In this document: piece by piece, positions 1 to 10,300 of the stretch
Position numbering within the stretch: position 1 is the stretch's first letter
How the letters are laid out: every line of letters starts with the position of its first letter
NCBI GenBank assembly: GCA_041398825.1
Contig: JAWKTX010000008.1
Location: forward strand, 62,001-126,000
Direction of reading: 5' to 3'
Source of the DNA: Planctomycetaceae bacterium
GTDB lineage: Bacteria > Planctomycetota > Planctomycetia > Planctomycetales > Planctomycetaceae
DNA length: 64,000 nucleotides
Notes under the pieces: generated by a model
The model's database searches: none
What the model was told of the DNA's origin: nothing
What the model saw: only the letters and a program-made list of their open reading frames with translations
Made by a program: the position numbers and the translations under genes

Positions 1-231
1 TCGAACGTCTCCGTCGGAAGCAGGCGAATAGTGGTCTCATAGATTTCGGGCTCGGGCTGAATGTCGATGATTCCACCCGTTGCCCGAACGTCGCCAGAGA
101 CGTCCGGGCCCGACGGCTTTCGCGCGCGAAACGTCATCGGCACCGGCTTAGTTGCCGGTTTGAGCTGATACCCTTCCGTCTGCAACACAGCCCGCGGCTG
201 GAAAAGCGGACCCGGTACTCGAAAGTGTTCC

Positions 232-295
232 GTAGGACGGCCTTTCCATGCCGTCATGTCTGCTCTATCTGTGACGGCCGGAAAGGCCGTCCTAC
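232..295. repeat. REP-like inverted repeat, family A, copy 1
   Basis: The arms GTAGGACGGCCTTTCC and GGAAAGGCCGTCCTAC are reverse complements separated by about 32 bases. Four further copies lie between 2.6 and 5.9 kb. The arm translates as VGRPFRAV-like peptides when read through. Here it lies within the decayed PSD3-type gene. Confidence 0.8.
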
Positions 296-1084
296 GTTAT
301 CTTTCGCCACAAATCCACGCGGATATCCGTAATAGGGCCAATGAGCCGACCGGAACAGCGCGGTTCAAGTGCCGGATCGTCTTTCAGGTTGTCGAGTTCC
401 TTCGCGTCAACCGCCTTGTTGTCCTTCGCAAAGAACATTGCTTCGCGTTCACCGAACGTACTGGTGGCCGAAAACAGTTGCGTCCCCGCCGCTCGATATT
501 TCGTGGCCGTTGGCAGCTCAGGGTGCACCGGCCATCGCCTGACACAACGCCGCGTCTGCGGCATCAGAGATACGCGGCCAACTGTACGCGGGACATGTCG
601 AGTGCCGCGGCAGTCTTGTTGAACCGATGGGCCTCACGATCTTCCGGCAGCATGTCGCGAATATCCAGCAGCGGCAGTTTTAGTACGTCCCGCAAATTCT
701 GTTCGTATTCGTCCCGATTGAGTCGTCGCAACGGCCCGCGACCGTTCTTTGTGACGTCGGTACGATCAGCGTCTGCGATCGTGTCGTACAGTGTCTTGAG
801 CAGCGTTCGGCGATCGGGATCCGGTAACGCCTGCGGATCGGGCGGCATCTCACCAGAATCGATGCGATCATGAATCAGAATCCAGCGGTCGCGCAGCACT
901 CGATCGTCTAACGTGAAAGCCAGTGAAGCAAGATCGAGCCCACCCTCTGCCGCTGCGCCAGCATGACAGTCGAGGCAGGTCTCCCGGATCAGTTCACCGA
1001 GCGGCTCGGGAAGTTCCGAGGCGGTTGATTCCGACGAGCCGAGCAACAGCAGCAGGCCCGCTCCGAGCTTGCGAAGGAATTGAT

Positions 1085-1146
1085 GTGGGGCAGGTTTGCA
1101 ACCTGCCAACCTCGTCAAAACAAGGCAGCTTACAAACCTGCCCCAC
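1085..1146. repeat. REP-like inverted repeat, family B
   Basis: The arms GTGGGGCAGGTTTG and CAAACCTGCCCCAC are reverse complements, with inner partial complementarity (AACCTGCC near GGCAG). The sequence differs from family A. It lies at the very start of the PSD3-type gene, between its start codon and the hydrophobic export segment, so its translation has been spliced into the N-terminus. Confidence 0.7.
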
Positions 1147-1165
1147 AAGAAATCCACCGACCTGC

Positions 1166-2593
1166 TCACGCTAATATCTCCTCAATCACTTCGCCATGCA
1201 CGTCGGTCAGGCGGAAGTCGCGACCGGCAAAGCGATAGGTGAGACGTTTGTGATCGTAGCCCAGCTGGTGCAGCATTGTGGCATGCAGGTCATGGACAGA
1301 AACAGGATTTTCGACCGCCTTAAAACCGAATTCGTCGGTGGCGCCGTAGATGGTTCCGCCTTTGATTCCGCCCCTGCCATCCACAGCCTGAATAGCCCCA
1401 GATGATTGTGGTCGCGACCTTGTGATGCGCCAGAACCGTTCTGTCCCATCTCGACAGACGGAGTTCTACCGAACTCGCCCGTACAGAATCAGCGTCTTAC
1501 TCAGCAGCCCCCGTTGCTTCAGGTCGATGATCAAAGCGGCCAGCCCCTGGTCACACTGTTCAGCCACTTTGCGATGTTCGCCTTTGATGTTCGAATGGCT
1601 GTCCCACGGCTGCCCATCACCATGCCATGTCTGCACAAACCTGCACGCCGCGTTCCACCAGACGCCGCGCGTCAGCAATTGTCGATTCTGTGGTCCGTCG
1701 CCATACAGCTTCTGAATGTGCTCGGGTTCCTGTGTCACGTCGAATGCTTCCGTCGCTTCGGTCTGCATGCGAAATGCCATTTCGAAAGATTGAATACGTG
1801 CTTCGATGGCGGCTTCTCCGGGACGCTGTTCGAGATGACGCGAGTTCATCTTTTGCAGCAGGTCAAACTGCTGATGCTGTTGAGCACTTGTGAGACGTTC
1901 GTTGCGAATGTCTTTGATCAGCTTCGACGCATCTGTGCCCGAAGTGTCGATCAGCGTTCCCTGATATACGCCCGGAAGAAAAGCGGCTTCGCCAATTCCC
2001 TGCTCCGCCAACAGGCAAGCCGCCCGGACACAAGGCGACGAAGCCGGGCAGGTTCATCGTTCTCGCTGCCCATGCCCCACGTCAACCAGGAACCAAAGCT
2101 GGGACGCACCAACCGTTGATCGCCGCTGTTCATCAGCATCAGCGACATTTCGTGGTTGGGCAGTTCCGCATGCATCGACCGTATGACGGCCATATCGTCG
2201 ACACACTTCGATAAGTGCGGAAACAAATCACTGACCGGAATTCCGCTTTCACCATGTTGCGCAAGGTGAATGGCGACGGCAAAGCGACACCGTTTTGCGT
2301 TCGGTTTGCAGGTTATCGAACGGCAACATCTGGCCGCCGCGTTTGGTCAGCTCCGGTTTTGGATCGAAGGTGTCGACCTGCGACATTCCTCCGTTAAGAA
2401 ACACATGAATCACGTGCTGCGCGGGCCCTTCGAAATGGGTACGACCCGCAGTCAGTGGTTGATCCTCTGCTCTGCCATCGTCGCTCAGCAGGCCGGCGAG
2501 CGCCAGTGAACCGATGCCCATGCCACTGCGTGACAGAAATTGTCTCCGCCCAATGATGTGTGGCTTCTGCTTGCCAGGTTCGTTCATCTTCAT
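1166..2593 (-). pseudogene. DUF1501 family protein, frameshifted
   Basis: DUF1501 proteins are exported, sulfatase/alkaline-phosphatase-like proteins abundant in planctomycetes and usually encoded next to a DUF1549/1553 cytochrome. The start carries a twin-arginine signal (GRRQFLSRSGMGIGSLALAGLL) followed by family blocks such as HVIHVFLNGGMSQVDTFDPK. Later pieces, each in a different frame, are MHAELPNHEMSLMLMNSGD (about 2150), FVQTWHGDGQPWDSH (about 1620) and the C-terminal HDLHATMLHQLGYDHKRLTY (about 1260), ending EEILA-stop at 1166. At least three frame changes separate them (near 2250, 2000 and 1450). All blocks are in order, so the gene is recently broken rather than scrambled. It sits between the decayed DUF1549/1553 and PSD3 genes, and its 5' end is part of a triplicated segment. 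Confidence 0.85.
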
Positions 2594-2617
2594 TGCCTTT
2601 ATCGGTAATGTCTTATG

Positions 2618-2676
2618 GTAGGACGTCCCTTCTGGGGCGTCACGTTGTTACCGACGGCCCGGAAGGGCCGTCCTAC
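2618..2676. repeat. REP-like inverted repeat, family A, copy 2
   Basis: The left arm is GTAGGACGTCCCTTCTGGGG and the right arm is CCCGGAAGGGCCGTCCTAC; the left arm has diverged from perfect complementarity. First of three copies in the 153-bp triplication. Confidence 0.75.
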
Positions 2677-2770
2677 GGTGACATGTATTAAATTGTCTCC
2701 GCCGAATGATGTGTGGCTTCTGCTTGCCAGGTTCGTTCATCTTCATTGCCTTTATCGGTAATGTCTTGTG

Positions 2771-2829
2771 GTAGGACGTTCCTTCTGGGGCGTTACGTTG
2801 TTACCGACGGCCCGGAAGGGCCGTGCTAC
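2771..2829. repeat. REP-like inverted repeat, family A, copy 3
   Basis: Same element as at 2618 with GTAGGACGTTCC in the left arm and a substitution in the right arm (GTGCTAC). Second copy in the triplication. Confidence 0.75.
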
Positions 2830-2925
2830 GGTGACACATGTATTAAATTGTCTCCGCCCAATGATGCGTGACATCTGCTTATCAAGTTCGTTCATCTTCA
2901 TTGCCTTTGTCGGTAATGTCTTATG

Positions 2926-2982
2926 GTAGGACGTCCCTTCTGGGGCGTTGCTGTTACCGACGGCCCGGAAGGGCCGTCCTAC
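2926..2982. repeat. REP-like inverted repeat, family A, copy 4
   Basis: Third copy in the triplication, with a slightly shorter spacer (GGGGCGTTGCTGTTACC). It lies just downstream of the stop of the DUF1549/1553 pseudogene at 2996. Confidence 0.75.
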
Positions 2983-2995
2983 GGTGACACATGTG

Positions 2996-5911
2996 TCAAT
3001 CAACAAATACAAATTCATTGGCAGCCAGCAGCACGTGTGCTAACTGCTGCCAGCGGTCGCCTGCTTCTTCGTCTGCCTGATGGCTGACGAACTGCATCGC
3101 TGTTTCTAATTCTTCGTCCTGCGGCTCTCTTGAATACGCCTGCCGATACATGAATCTCACGCGTTGCTCGGCATCTTCGATGTTCGCGCTACGCTGGGAA
3201 AACGCAGCCGCCGCGGTCCTGAATGAACACCGAATTCAGAGCGAACAGGGTTTGTTGAGGAACAGTGGTTTCAGACCGCTTCGCCGTACACGAAGCGGCA
3301 TTGGCTCCGTCAAACGTACTGGCCAGGCTGGAGATGATGTCGCGATTCACGAATCCATAAACGCTGCGTCGCGGCACGGCTGGGGTGGATAGAAAATCAA
3401 ATGGACGACCGCCGATCGTGCTGACGTTCAGCTCGCCCGAAACTGCAAGCGTCGCGTCTCGCATGGTTTCCATTTCCATGCGCCCGACGAGGCATGCGCT
3501 CAACAGATGGTTGTCGGGGTCTTTTTCACGCGAGTCGGCGTTCTCAATCGCCGCCTGCTGATAAACGTCGGACAGCATGATTCGCTTATGCAGCTTCTTC
3601 AGCGACCAGCCGTCTTCCTCAAAACTCACCGCCAGATAATCGAGCAGTAAAGGATGCGTCGGTGGTTGGCTGCGAGCCCCGAAGTCGTCCGGCGTATTCA
3701 CCAGACCTTTTCCAAAATGATGTTGCCAGACCCAGTTGACCAACACACCGCAACAACGGATTCCTGGATCGACAATGCTGCGTGCCAGCGCCGGTCGTCG
3801 CTGTCCATCGGGAAACGCAGGCGGTTCAGAAGTCGAGGAGTTCAACGACGTTAAGAAGTGCGCTGAACAACTTCACCCCGATCGATCAGGTTGCCTCGAC
3901 GAAACACATGAAACGGCTGCTCGGGAATTCGTTCCTCCAGCACCATCGCACGTGGAGGCGAGCCGGGCGATGAAAGCTGCAGATTATGGATCGCTCCGTT
4001 CTTGCCACCGAGATTATCTCGCACGGTACAGTTCAGCAGCGTCGTCGCCAGGTCATCCGGCATCGCGGTTGGCGTTCCCGGCTCGTGAAGATGTCGCCTC
4101 AACTGGCTATTGACCGCGCTGTTGATGACTTCGTGGCGAGCGTCCTGATCGGTGATGATTTCTGCGCCGGCCGCTCCTTCCAGCGACGCTTCCAACAGAG
4201 ACGTCATCCATTGTCGCTGTACGTCCGCAAACAGATTGCCGTAAGCATCAGCCACATCCAGCAAACTGGTGGGTTGTTTCTGAGTCAAGAGCATCCAGCA
4301 CCCGGATTCCACTTCGGAGCGGCCGTGGACAGATTCTGAAGGTTCGCAAACTTTGCGGGATCACCGTTTTCCTTCGTCCAAGCCTCCACCAGTGCTGAAC
4401 ACCGCGTCGCAAAATCTTCGTCTGGCAGAGCGGCCAGTTGAAGCCACGGGCCAAAGACAGGGTCATCGGTCTGAATCTCTGCGAGATAGTCTCGCCAGCG
4501 ATTCAGCACGAGCGGTCGCAGATCATCGGTGCGATACGACAGGAAGGTGGCTGACAGATCCTGTTCCGGCGTTCCTTTGGCGAGTTCACGAAGAATACAG
4601 CCCCACCTGCATTCGCAGCCGTCCACGCATGACTTCCGTCTGATCGCGCGCCCATGTCGCGATGAATCGTCTGTCGTTGGATCAGTTCTTTCTGATACTG
4701 GCGATAGGCCTCGGAATCCGGCGGCCGGCCCACGATCGGCAGCATATCGGGCTCTGTACTGCTGGCCAGAGTCGCGTACAGGGCGTAGTAGTCTGTCGTC
4801 GGAATCGGATCGTACTTGTGATCATGACAGCGAGCACATGCGACCGTCAGTCCCATCAGTCCGCGTGTCACAACGTCGATCTGGTCATCGATGACGTCAT
4901 GTCGATTCCGAAACTGCATGCCGACCGTTAGAAAGCCCAGCCCCGCCAACGCAGGATCATTCTCGCCAAGTCCCAGTTGATCGGCCGCCAGTTGCTCGGT
5001 CACAAATCGATCATAAGGCGTCCGCATTCAATGCGTTGATCACATAGTCGCGGTAAGTATAAGAAAAAGGAAACTTCTTGAAGCCGATCGCACTGCCGCC
5101 ATGAGTATCTGCGTAACGAGCGATGTCCAGCCAATGCCGCCCCCAGCGTTCGCCATAGCGCGGCGAGTTCAGCAACCGATCGATTAACTTCGCGAACGCA
5201 TCCGGCGTATCATCAGCGATGAACGACTCGACTTCTCCCCATGTCGGTGGCAGTCCGATCAGGTCAGGAGGTGGCTCGGCGAATGAGCTGCTGTCGAGTG
5301 ACCTTTGCAGAAAGCTTCAGCCCCTGTGCTTCCAACCTGGCGACGACAAAGCGATCGATTTCTGAAGTTGCTTTGGTTTGTGTTGTCGGCAGTTCCAGTT
5401 TGACGATCGGTTCAAATGCCCAGTGTCCCTGATAAGGCGCGGCGGCTTTGATCCACTGCCGCAGCAATTCAATCTGTTGGCTGCTGAGCGTCTTCCCGGA
5501 TTCAACCGGCGGCATCCGTTCGTCCGGATCCTGTGATGTGATTCGGTGCATGAAGGTGCTCTTATCCGGATCACCTGCCACGATCACGGACGCTTTCGCA
5601 GCGTCCTCCGTGTCCAGCCGCAGTTCCCCTTCGCGATGCCTGTCATCCGGACCATGACAATGCAGACAATGTTCGGACAGAATCGGCCGAACGTGTTCAT
5701 TGAAGCGAATCTCATCGGCAGAAAGCGGCGAACCCATCAAAAGCAGCAGGCACACACAGCTCCAGGCGATACCCTCAGCCACCCTCGTAGGACGGCCCTT
5801 CCGGGCCGTCGGCAATGCACGCACCACAGGCATGGTGTCGCTGGGCGGATTGACGGCCCGGAAGGGCCGTCCTACGAAACACGAGGCTCGGATTGCTGTT
5901 ACGTTATTCAT
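2996..5911 (-). pseudogene. DUF1549/DUF1553 planctomycete cytochrome c (PSD1) protein, multiply frameshifted
   Basis: All hallmarks of the family are present in order but in different frames. They are a signal segment, a heme motif CLHCHG, the PSCyt1 end HWAFEPIVK, the DUF1549 blocks RYGERWGRHWLDIARYADTHG and CARCHDHKYDPI, and the DUF1553 blocks WVWQHHFGKGLVNTPDDFG and PQQTLFALNSVFIQ. The C-terminus is LLAANEFVFVD with a stop at 2996. Frame changes lie near 5262, 5026, 4600, 4312, 3848 and 3215. The first codons (MNNVTAIRA...VGRPFRAV) are partly the translation of a REP-like element at 5787-5875, so the original start is uncertain. An intact paralogue sits at 53869-56994. The intact family member is about 1000 aa, which fits the 2.9 kb remnant, so decay is by small indels rather than large deletion. 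Confidence 0.85.
5787..5875. repeat. REP-like inverted repeat, family A, copy 5
   Basis: The arms GTAGGACGGCCCTTCCGGG and CCCGGAAGGGCCGTCCTAC are perfect reverse complements, separated by about 51 bases. This is the best-preserved pair of arms in the window. It lies inside the 5' end of the DUF1549/1553 pseudogene, upstream of the hydrophobic signal segment. Confidence 0.85.
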
Positions 5912-5956
5912 ATTCGTATCCCTTCCAGATCTGGCAAGAGAGAAAGCGAAGTTCTT

Positions 5957-6652
5957 TCATGACCACTTCTCCAGACGCTCAAGGACCGCCTGCATATGTT
6001 TGCGCATTGCGAGTTCTGCCGCGTCGGGATCATGCTCGCGAATCGCTTTCAAGACCAGCTTATGCAGCTTACGTCCAAGTTGATTTTCACGCTGAGTCGG
6101 TGTTGTGCGAACCATCTGCGTCAACACGAATTCGTAAATCACTTCCATCAGGTTCTGCATCAAGACATTGCCTGCGATCTCGATCAACTTTCGATGAAAG
6201 CGGAAGTCGATCTCAAGCGCGTCGGCATAAGGCAGCTCCTCATCATCCAGTTGCCTGAGCAGCGCCGTGAGTACTTCGATGTCCTCCGTTGTGGCTTTCT
6301 CAGCAGCCTGTCGGGCGGCCTGAACTTCAATCGCCGAACGCAATTCTGCATACGACAGCAATTCCTGCGGCGAAATCGTCACTGCCGACTGCAGCAATCG
6401 CACACAGTTAGCCAGGCTGTTCGTATCCCCGACGAATGTACCCCGCCCGCGCTGTATGTCGACCAACCCGAGGCTTTGCAGTCTCGCCAATGCTTCACGA
6501 AGTACGGGACGACTGACCTGCAACTGTTCCACCAGTTCATGCTCGCCGGGAAGCCGCGAACCGGCGGCCAGCTTCTGATCTTTGATCACGCGCGCAATCC
6601 GGTCCACGACCAAATCCACCGTAGTCCGTCGCTCAATGGCTTCCAACTGCAT
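5957..6652 (-). CDS. GntR-family transcriptional regulator, FCD/FadR subfamily
   Basis: The 231-aa protein has an N-terminal winged-helix DNA-binding domain (residues about 8-75; RLPGEHELVEQLQVSRPVLREALARLQSLG, then the wing RGRGTFV). A helical FCD effector domain follows (about 95-225), with the family's metal or ligand positions plausibly served by DFRFHRKLIEIAGN and H-rich C-terminal helices. I chose the ATG at 6652 over the TTG at 6655 because GGGAGAG lies at a suitable distance upstream. FCD regulators usually respond to small organic acids and often autoregulate; a matching operator lies at 6694-6704. It is intact and lies 46 bp upstream of the decayed cytochrome/DUF1501 operon on the same strand, so it may have controlled those genes. 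The effector cannot be told from sequence. Confidence 0.9.
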   Translation of the reverse strand: MQLEAIERRTTVDLVVDRIARVIKDQKLAAGSRLPGEHELVEQLQVSRPVLREALARLQSLGLVDIQRGRGTFVGDTNSLANCVRLLQSAVTISPQELLSYAELRSAIEVQAARQAAEKATTEDIEVLTALLRQLDDEELPYADALEIDFRFHRKLIEIAGNVLMQNLMEVIYEFVLTQMVRTTPTQRENQLGRKLHKLVLKAIREHDPDAAELAMRKHMQAVLERLEKWS

Positions 6653-6693
6653 CAACTCTCTCCCAATTCGAGGCCATTTGTCATCCAGTCAAC

Positions 6694-6704
6694 TTGTAAG
6701 ACAA
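6694..6704. promoter_or_regulatory. Probable GntR/FCD operator
   Basis: TTGTAAGACAA fits the FadR-type consensus TNGTNNNACNA exactly and is an inverted repeat (TTGT...ACAA). It lies about 42 bp upstream of the regulator's start codon, as expected for autoregulation. The site is short, so chance occurrence is possible. Confidence 0.5.
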
Positions 6705-6709
6705 ACTAA

Positions 6710-7345
6710 CAGGCTGCGGATCCTCGATCAAGCTGCGGGATCGTGATTCAGGCGTGGAATCACAGGCCATGAGTTCGAGAGCAGAAAGGAACCGTTTGTC
6801 GTGCCCGCAGCCTCGGCCGCAACCATACCTGTCTCGAGAGTCTTCACGAAAACGGTTGGTGCGATTCGATCCGGTGCATTCTCGTGCCGCGGCCTGGCAG
6901 GCCCAAAATTGCAAAACACAGCAAAGTCCCCGCCTTCCCTTGAAAAGGTGTGAACATATGAATCCATGACAAGTCCACTGCGTCGTTCCTTCCTTCGAAT
7001 GGAGTGGCTGATTCTGCCGACTCCGTCACGGGACTGCGTTGAATCCGCAGGTTCAGCGCAACGCGGCTGTGCCTTGTGAAATTTTGGCTTTCGAATCCTG
7101 TCAAGCCGTGTTGCTGGCATTTTTAGCCACCGTTACAACCGCCGCGTCTCTCTCGGCAGGGATTCTGTACTCATCTCGGTGCGGGTCGTTGCCACTTGTC
7201 AGAGCCGGTTTGCTGGCAGGCAACATTTTGTCTTCAGTAAACCAGCTTACCCGTCATGTCGCATGATCAAGGGTGCTGTGTTTCAACACTTCAGTACCTG
7301 AATCGGCCCTGCTGATTCGTGTCATGGTCCAGTTTGAGGAACGTC
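6710..7345. other. Intergenic region, no gene recognised
   Basis: About 640 bases between the divergent GntR gene and the beta-helix gene. The open frames here are short, overlap each other on both strands and show no recognisable protein signature. The region should contain promoters for both flanking genes, but no clear -35/-10 pair stands out. Confidence 0.5.
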
Positions 7346-10300
7346 ATGAAGACTGTTCGCACCTACAAGAGCTGGCTGAAGAAACTGATTCAGTTCGCAA
7401 CTGCATCCACACTGATGGTCTCGGCCAGCGCGGCGTATTCGCAATCGCCAACTTATGGACGAACTCCGTGGGACGGACCTGCATCTGGTGCGGCATCAGG
7501 TGTCATCGATTCGAATCAGCGCGGATTTGGCGTTGCGTTTCGAGCGGGGCATATTGCAGGACACACGGTAGGACGCCGTGAATCGATTTCAAACATCGCC
7601 CTGACGCCGTACGTAAGCCCTGTTGAAAACGGATTACTTTTCGGTGATTCTCGTTTGTCGATGGGAAACAACGGCAACCTGGTCTGGAGCTTTGGTAGCG
7701 GCTACCGTCATTACATTCCGGAACTGGACATCGTTGTCGGCGGTAACGGGTACGTCGACTACGATGAGCTGACCGGATCTCGTCTGAAACAATGGGGTGT
7801 CGGTGCTGAAATTCTGGCGAACCGATGGGAAGCTCGCGGAAACGCCTACCAGACATACGGGGTCACTTCTGCGATGACCGGCACCGCAATTGACCAGAAC
7901 AGCGTGGCCTTCGTGGGACAGAACATCCAATTCACTCGCATCAATTATTTCGCGGAAGGTATGCGAGGCTTCGATTCAGAAATCGGCATGCTGTTACCGG
8001 GTGATATCGCCGAGCGATTTGACCTGCGGTTGTTCGGAGGCGGCTATTATTACGAAGGCCAGAACATCGATGGATTTGCCGGATGGAACAGCCGGTTGCA
8101 GGCTGACATATCTGATCGTGTCGAGCTTGGCCTGAATCTGACCAACGATCGCACATTCAACACCACCGTCTCTTTCAGCGTCGCGCTGCATTTCGGTGGA
8201 TTCCAGAGTCAGGAACACACGCAGCGGTCTGCCATTCAGCGATTTGCTGATCCGGTTCGTCGTAACATGAATGTCGTGACGGCTGAAACCGGCGTTGCAC
8301 TACCGGGCCAGGTGGCAACCAATCCACTGACGAACCTGCCATTCACGGTCGCTCATGTCAACAGCAACGATCTGATTGGCCCATTCACCGGTACTGTCAC
8401 GGATCCGTTTAACTCGCTGACAACCGGCCTCGGGTCCGGAGCAGACGTCGTGTTTGTGCATGCAGGCAGCCAGTTTAACGCACTGCCAGACAATGTCGTG
8501 AACCTTGCCCCCGGTCAACAACTGCTCGGCGAAGGACTGATCACTGCAGTCAGCGGTGACCGAATCGTTCAGAACACCCTGAGCCTCGGTGGTCTGGGAA
8601 CAATTCAGCTTCCCGGCTCGCCGACATTTCTTGCCAGCAACCAGACATTGGCGCGACCGACCATCCTGAACAGCGTCGGTAATGCCGTCACAATGAACAG
8701 CGATACGCAGTTGTCTGGCTTCATTATTGATTCGCCAACCGGACACGGAATATTTGCGAACGGTGCCAGCGACATCATTATCAATGACGTTCTGATTCAG
8801 AATGCTGGCGGAAGCGGAATCGAATTGCTGAACACTGCCGACACGACTTCAATTCGCAATACCATTATCGATAGTGTGGTTGGTCCGGCATTTCATGTGG
8901 ATGGCGGGGATGGTCGAATCGGATTCACATCGACCAGCACGAATGAGGATCCATCGTTCGCAGCGATCATCAACAGTTCTCAACAAGCGGTGCTGATCGA
9001 GAACATGACTGGCGGCTCCGTCAACATGACAGGCAGCACCATTGACGATACAGGAGCCCTTGGAGTCCTGATTCAGAATAACGCGGGAAATGTCACCATC
9101 GACAACGCAAACATTGTTGGTGCGACGGGAACTGGTATCGCCGTATTGAACAGTTCGGGTGTTAACACATTCCGGGACACAATTCGGAGTGCAACCACGA
9201 TCGATGGATCTGTCGGGAATTCTGTAGACATTCAGAACCTGGCAGCCGGCGGACAGGTCTTTTTCGAAAACCTGAGTATTCTGAATCGTCAGGCGGGCGG
9301 TATTAATGTCGTTAATAATGCAGGGCGCGTGAGCTTTAACGGTGTCAATAGTGGCGTTGTGATTGGTCCGGCCGCTGCCGGCACAAGCGCGGCCGTATCG
9401 GTATCGGGTTCACAGTCCGGAGGTACTGTCAGCTTTATCCGTCCATTGACCATCACTGGCAGCAACGGCCGTGGGATAGAGATCCTGAGCAATCTTTCCG
9501 GAAGTATTTTTGCTGCCAGTGGAGCAGTGAGTATCACCGGGTCCGCTAACGAATCAATCGCGATTGTGAACGATGCGGGTGAAACCAACTTTTCGGGCGG
9601 TACATCCATCGCTTCGCGTCAGGACATCGGTATCCTGATTCAAAATTCCAGCGGTCCCATCAGTTTCCAGACCGGAACGAACATCGACAACGCGGCATTA
9701 AGTGTCGAGAGTGGTGTTCGGATTGAAGGATCTCAGTCCTCCGTTTCCTTTGAATCGCTTGCGGTTACCAATGCAATCGGCAACCCGGCTGTTTCACTGG
9801 TCAACAATGTCGCGGGAGTCCTCGGCGATCCGCTTCTGGCATTCACGGATCTCGTAATCACGTCGACCGGCGCAGATGGTCTGTTTGGGTTTAACAACTC
9901 ACGCATTCGCGTTTCCAACGGAACGATCACGACAACTGGAGCATCAGCCGTTGATATTGAAGAAAGCGGAATCAACATCACGCTGGAACAGGTCAACAGC
10001 AGTGCATCGCCCGACTTCGGCATTCGACTGGTCGAAACCAATAAAACCAACGGCTTCAACTTGTTCCGTGTCACCGGCGATCAAACGCAGCTCGTTGTCG
10101 GCTCGGGAGGGCTGATTTCTGCCGCTGGAGAAGCTGGCGTCCTCACGATGAATGGCGGACAGACAGAACTCAACTACATGCTTCTGGATGACAACCAGAA
10201 TGGCATCGTGGTCATGAACTCCGGGCTCGCTGTTGACGATGATCAATACATGCGGCTTTACAATTCCCGCATTAGTCGTTCGGACGTTCGAGGCGTCTAT

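Larger units (their letters stand above)
1..1169 (-). pseudogene. PSD3-type (DUF1587) planctomycete cytochrome c protein, frameshifted and cut by the window edge
   Basis: A GTG at 1169 overlaps the stop of the upstream DUF1501 gene (GTGA), so this was the last gene of the operon. The N-terminus has a hydrophobic export segment followed by a c-type heme site CLDCH, then a DUF1587-like block (RLNRDEYEQNLRDVL). The reading frame breaks near 564 (stop after RVQLAAYL), near 521, near 350 (SAHWPYYGYPRGF lies in another frame) and near 205; each step looks like a one-base indel. The homologous reading can be followed to base 1 by switching frames. A REP-like element (1085-1146) sits inside the signal-peptide region and another (232-295) interrupts the C-terminal part. 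The family is linked to Planctomycetes, and its members pair with DUF1501 or DUF1552 proteins; the biochemical role is unknown. I call it a pseudogene. Local sequencing error is the alternative. Confidence 0.75.
2539..2995. repeat. Tandem triplication of about 153 bp carrying the DUF1501 start and a REP-like palindrome
   Basis: Three adjacent copies begin near 2539, 2692 and 2847 (spacing 153 and 155). Each contains the first codons of the DUF1501 gene (the stretch encoding MKMNEPGKQ and RRQF), its upstream leader and one family-A palindrome. Copies differ by a few substitutions and short indels (for example ACATG versus ACACATG). Only the copy nearest the gene joins an open frame. The third copy runs into the stop of the upstream DUF1553 gene. 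Confidence 0.85.

Noticed and set aside
6728..7120. Possible 130-aa minus-strand gene upstream of GntR
   Set aside because: No ribosome site or family signature, and competing frames cover the same stretch.
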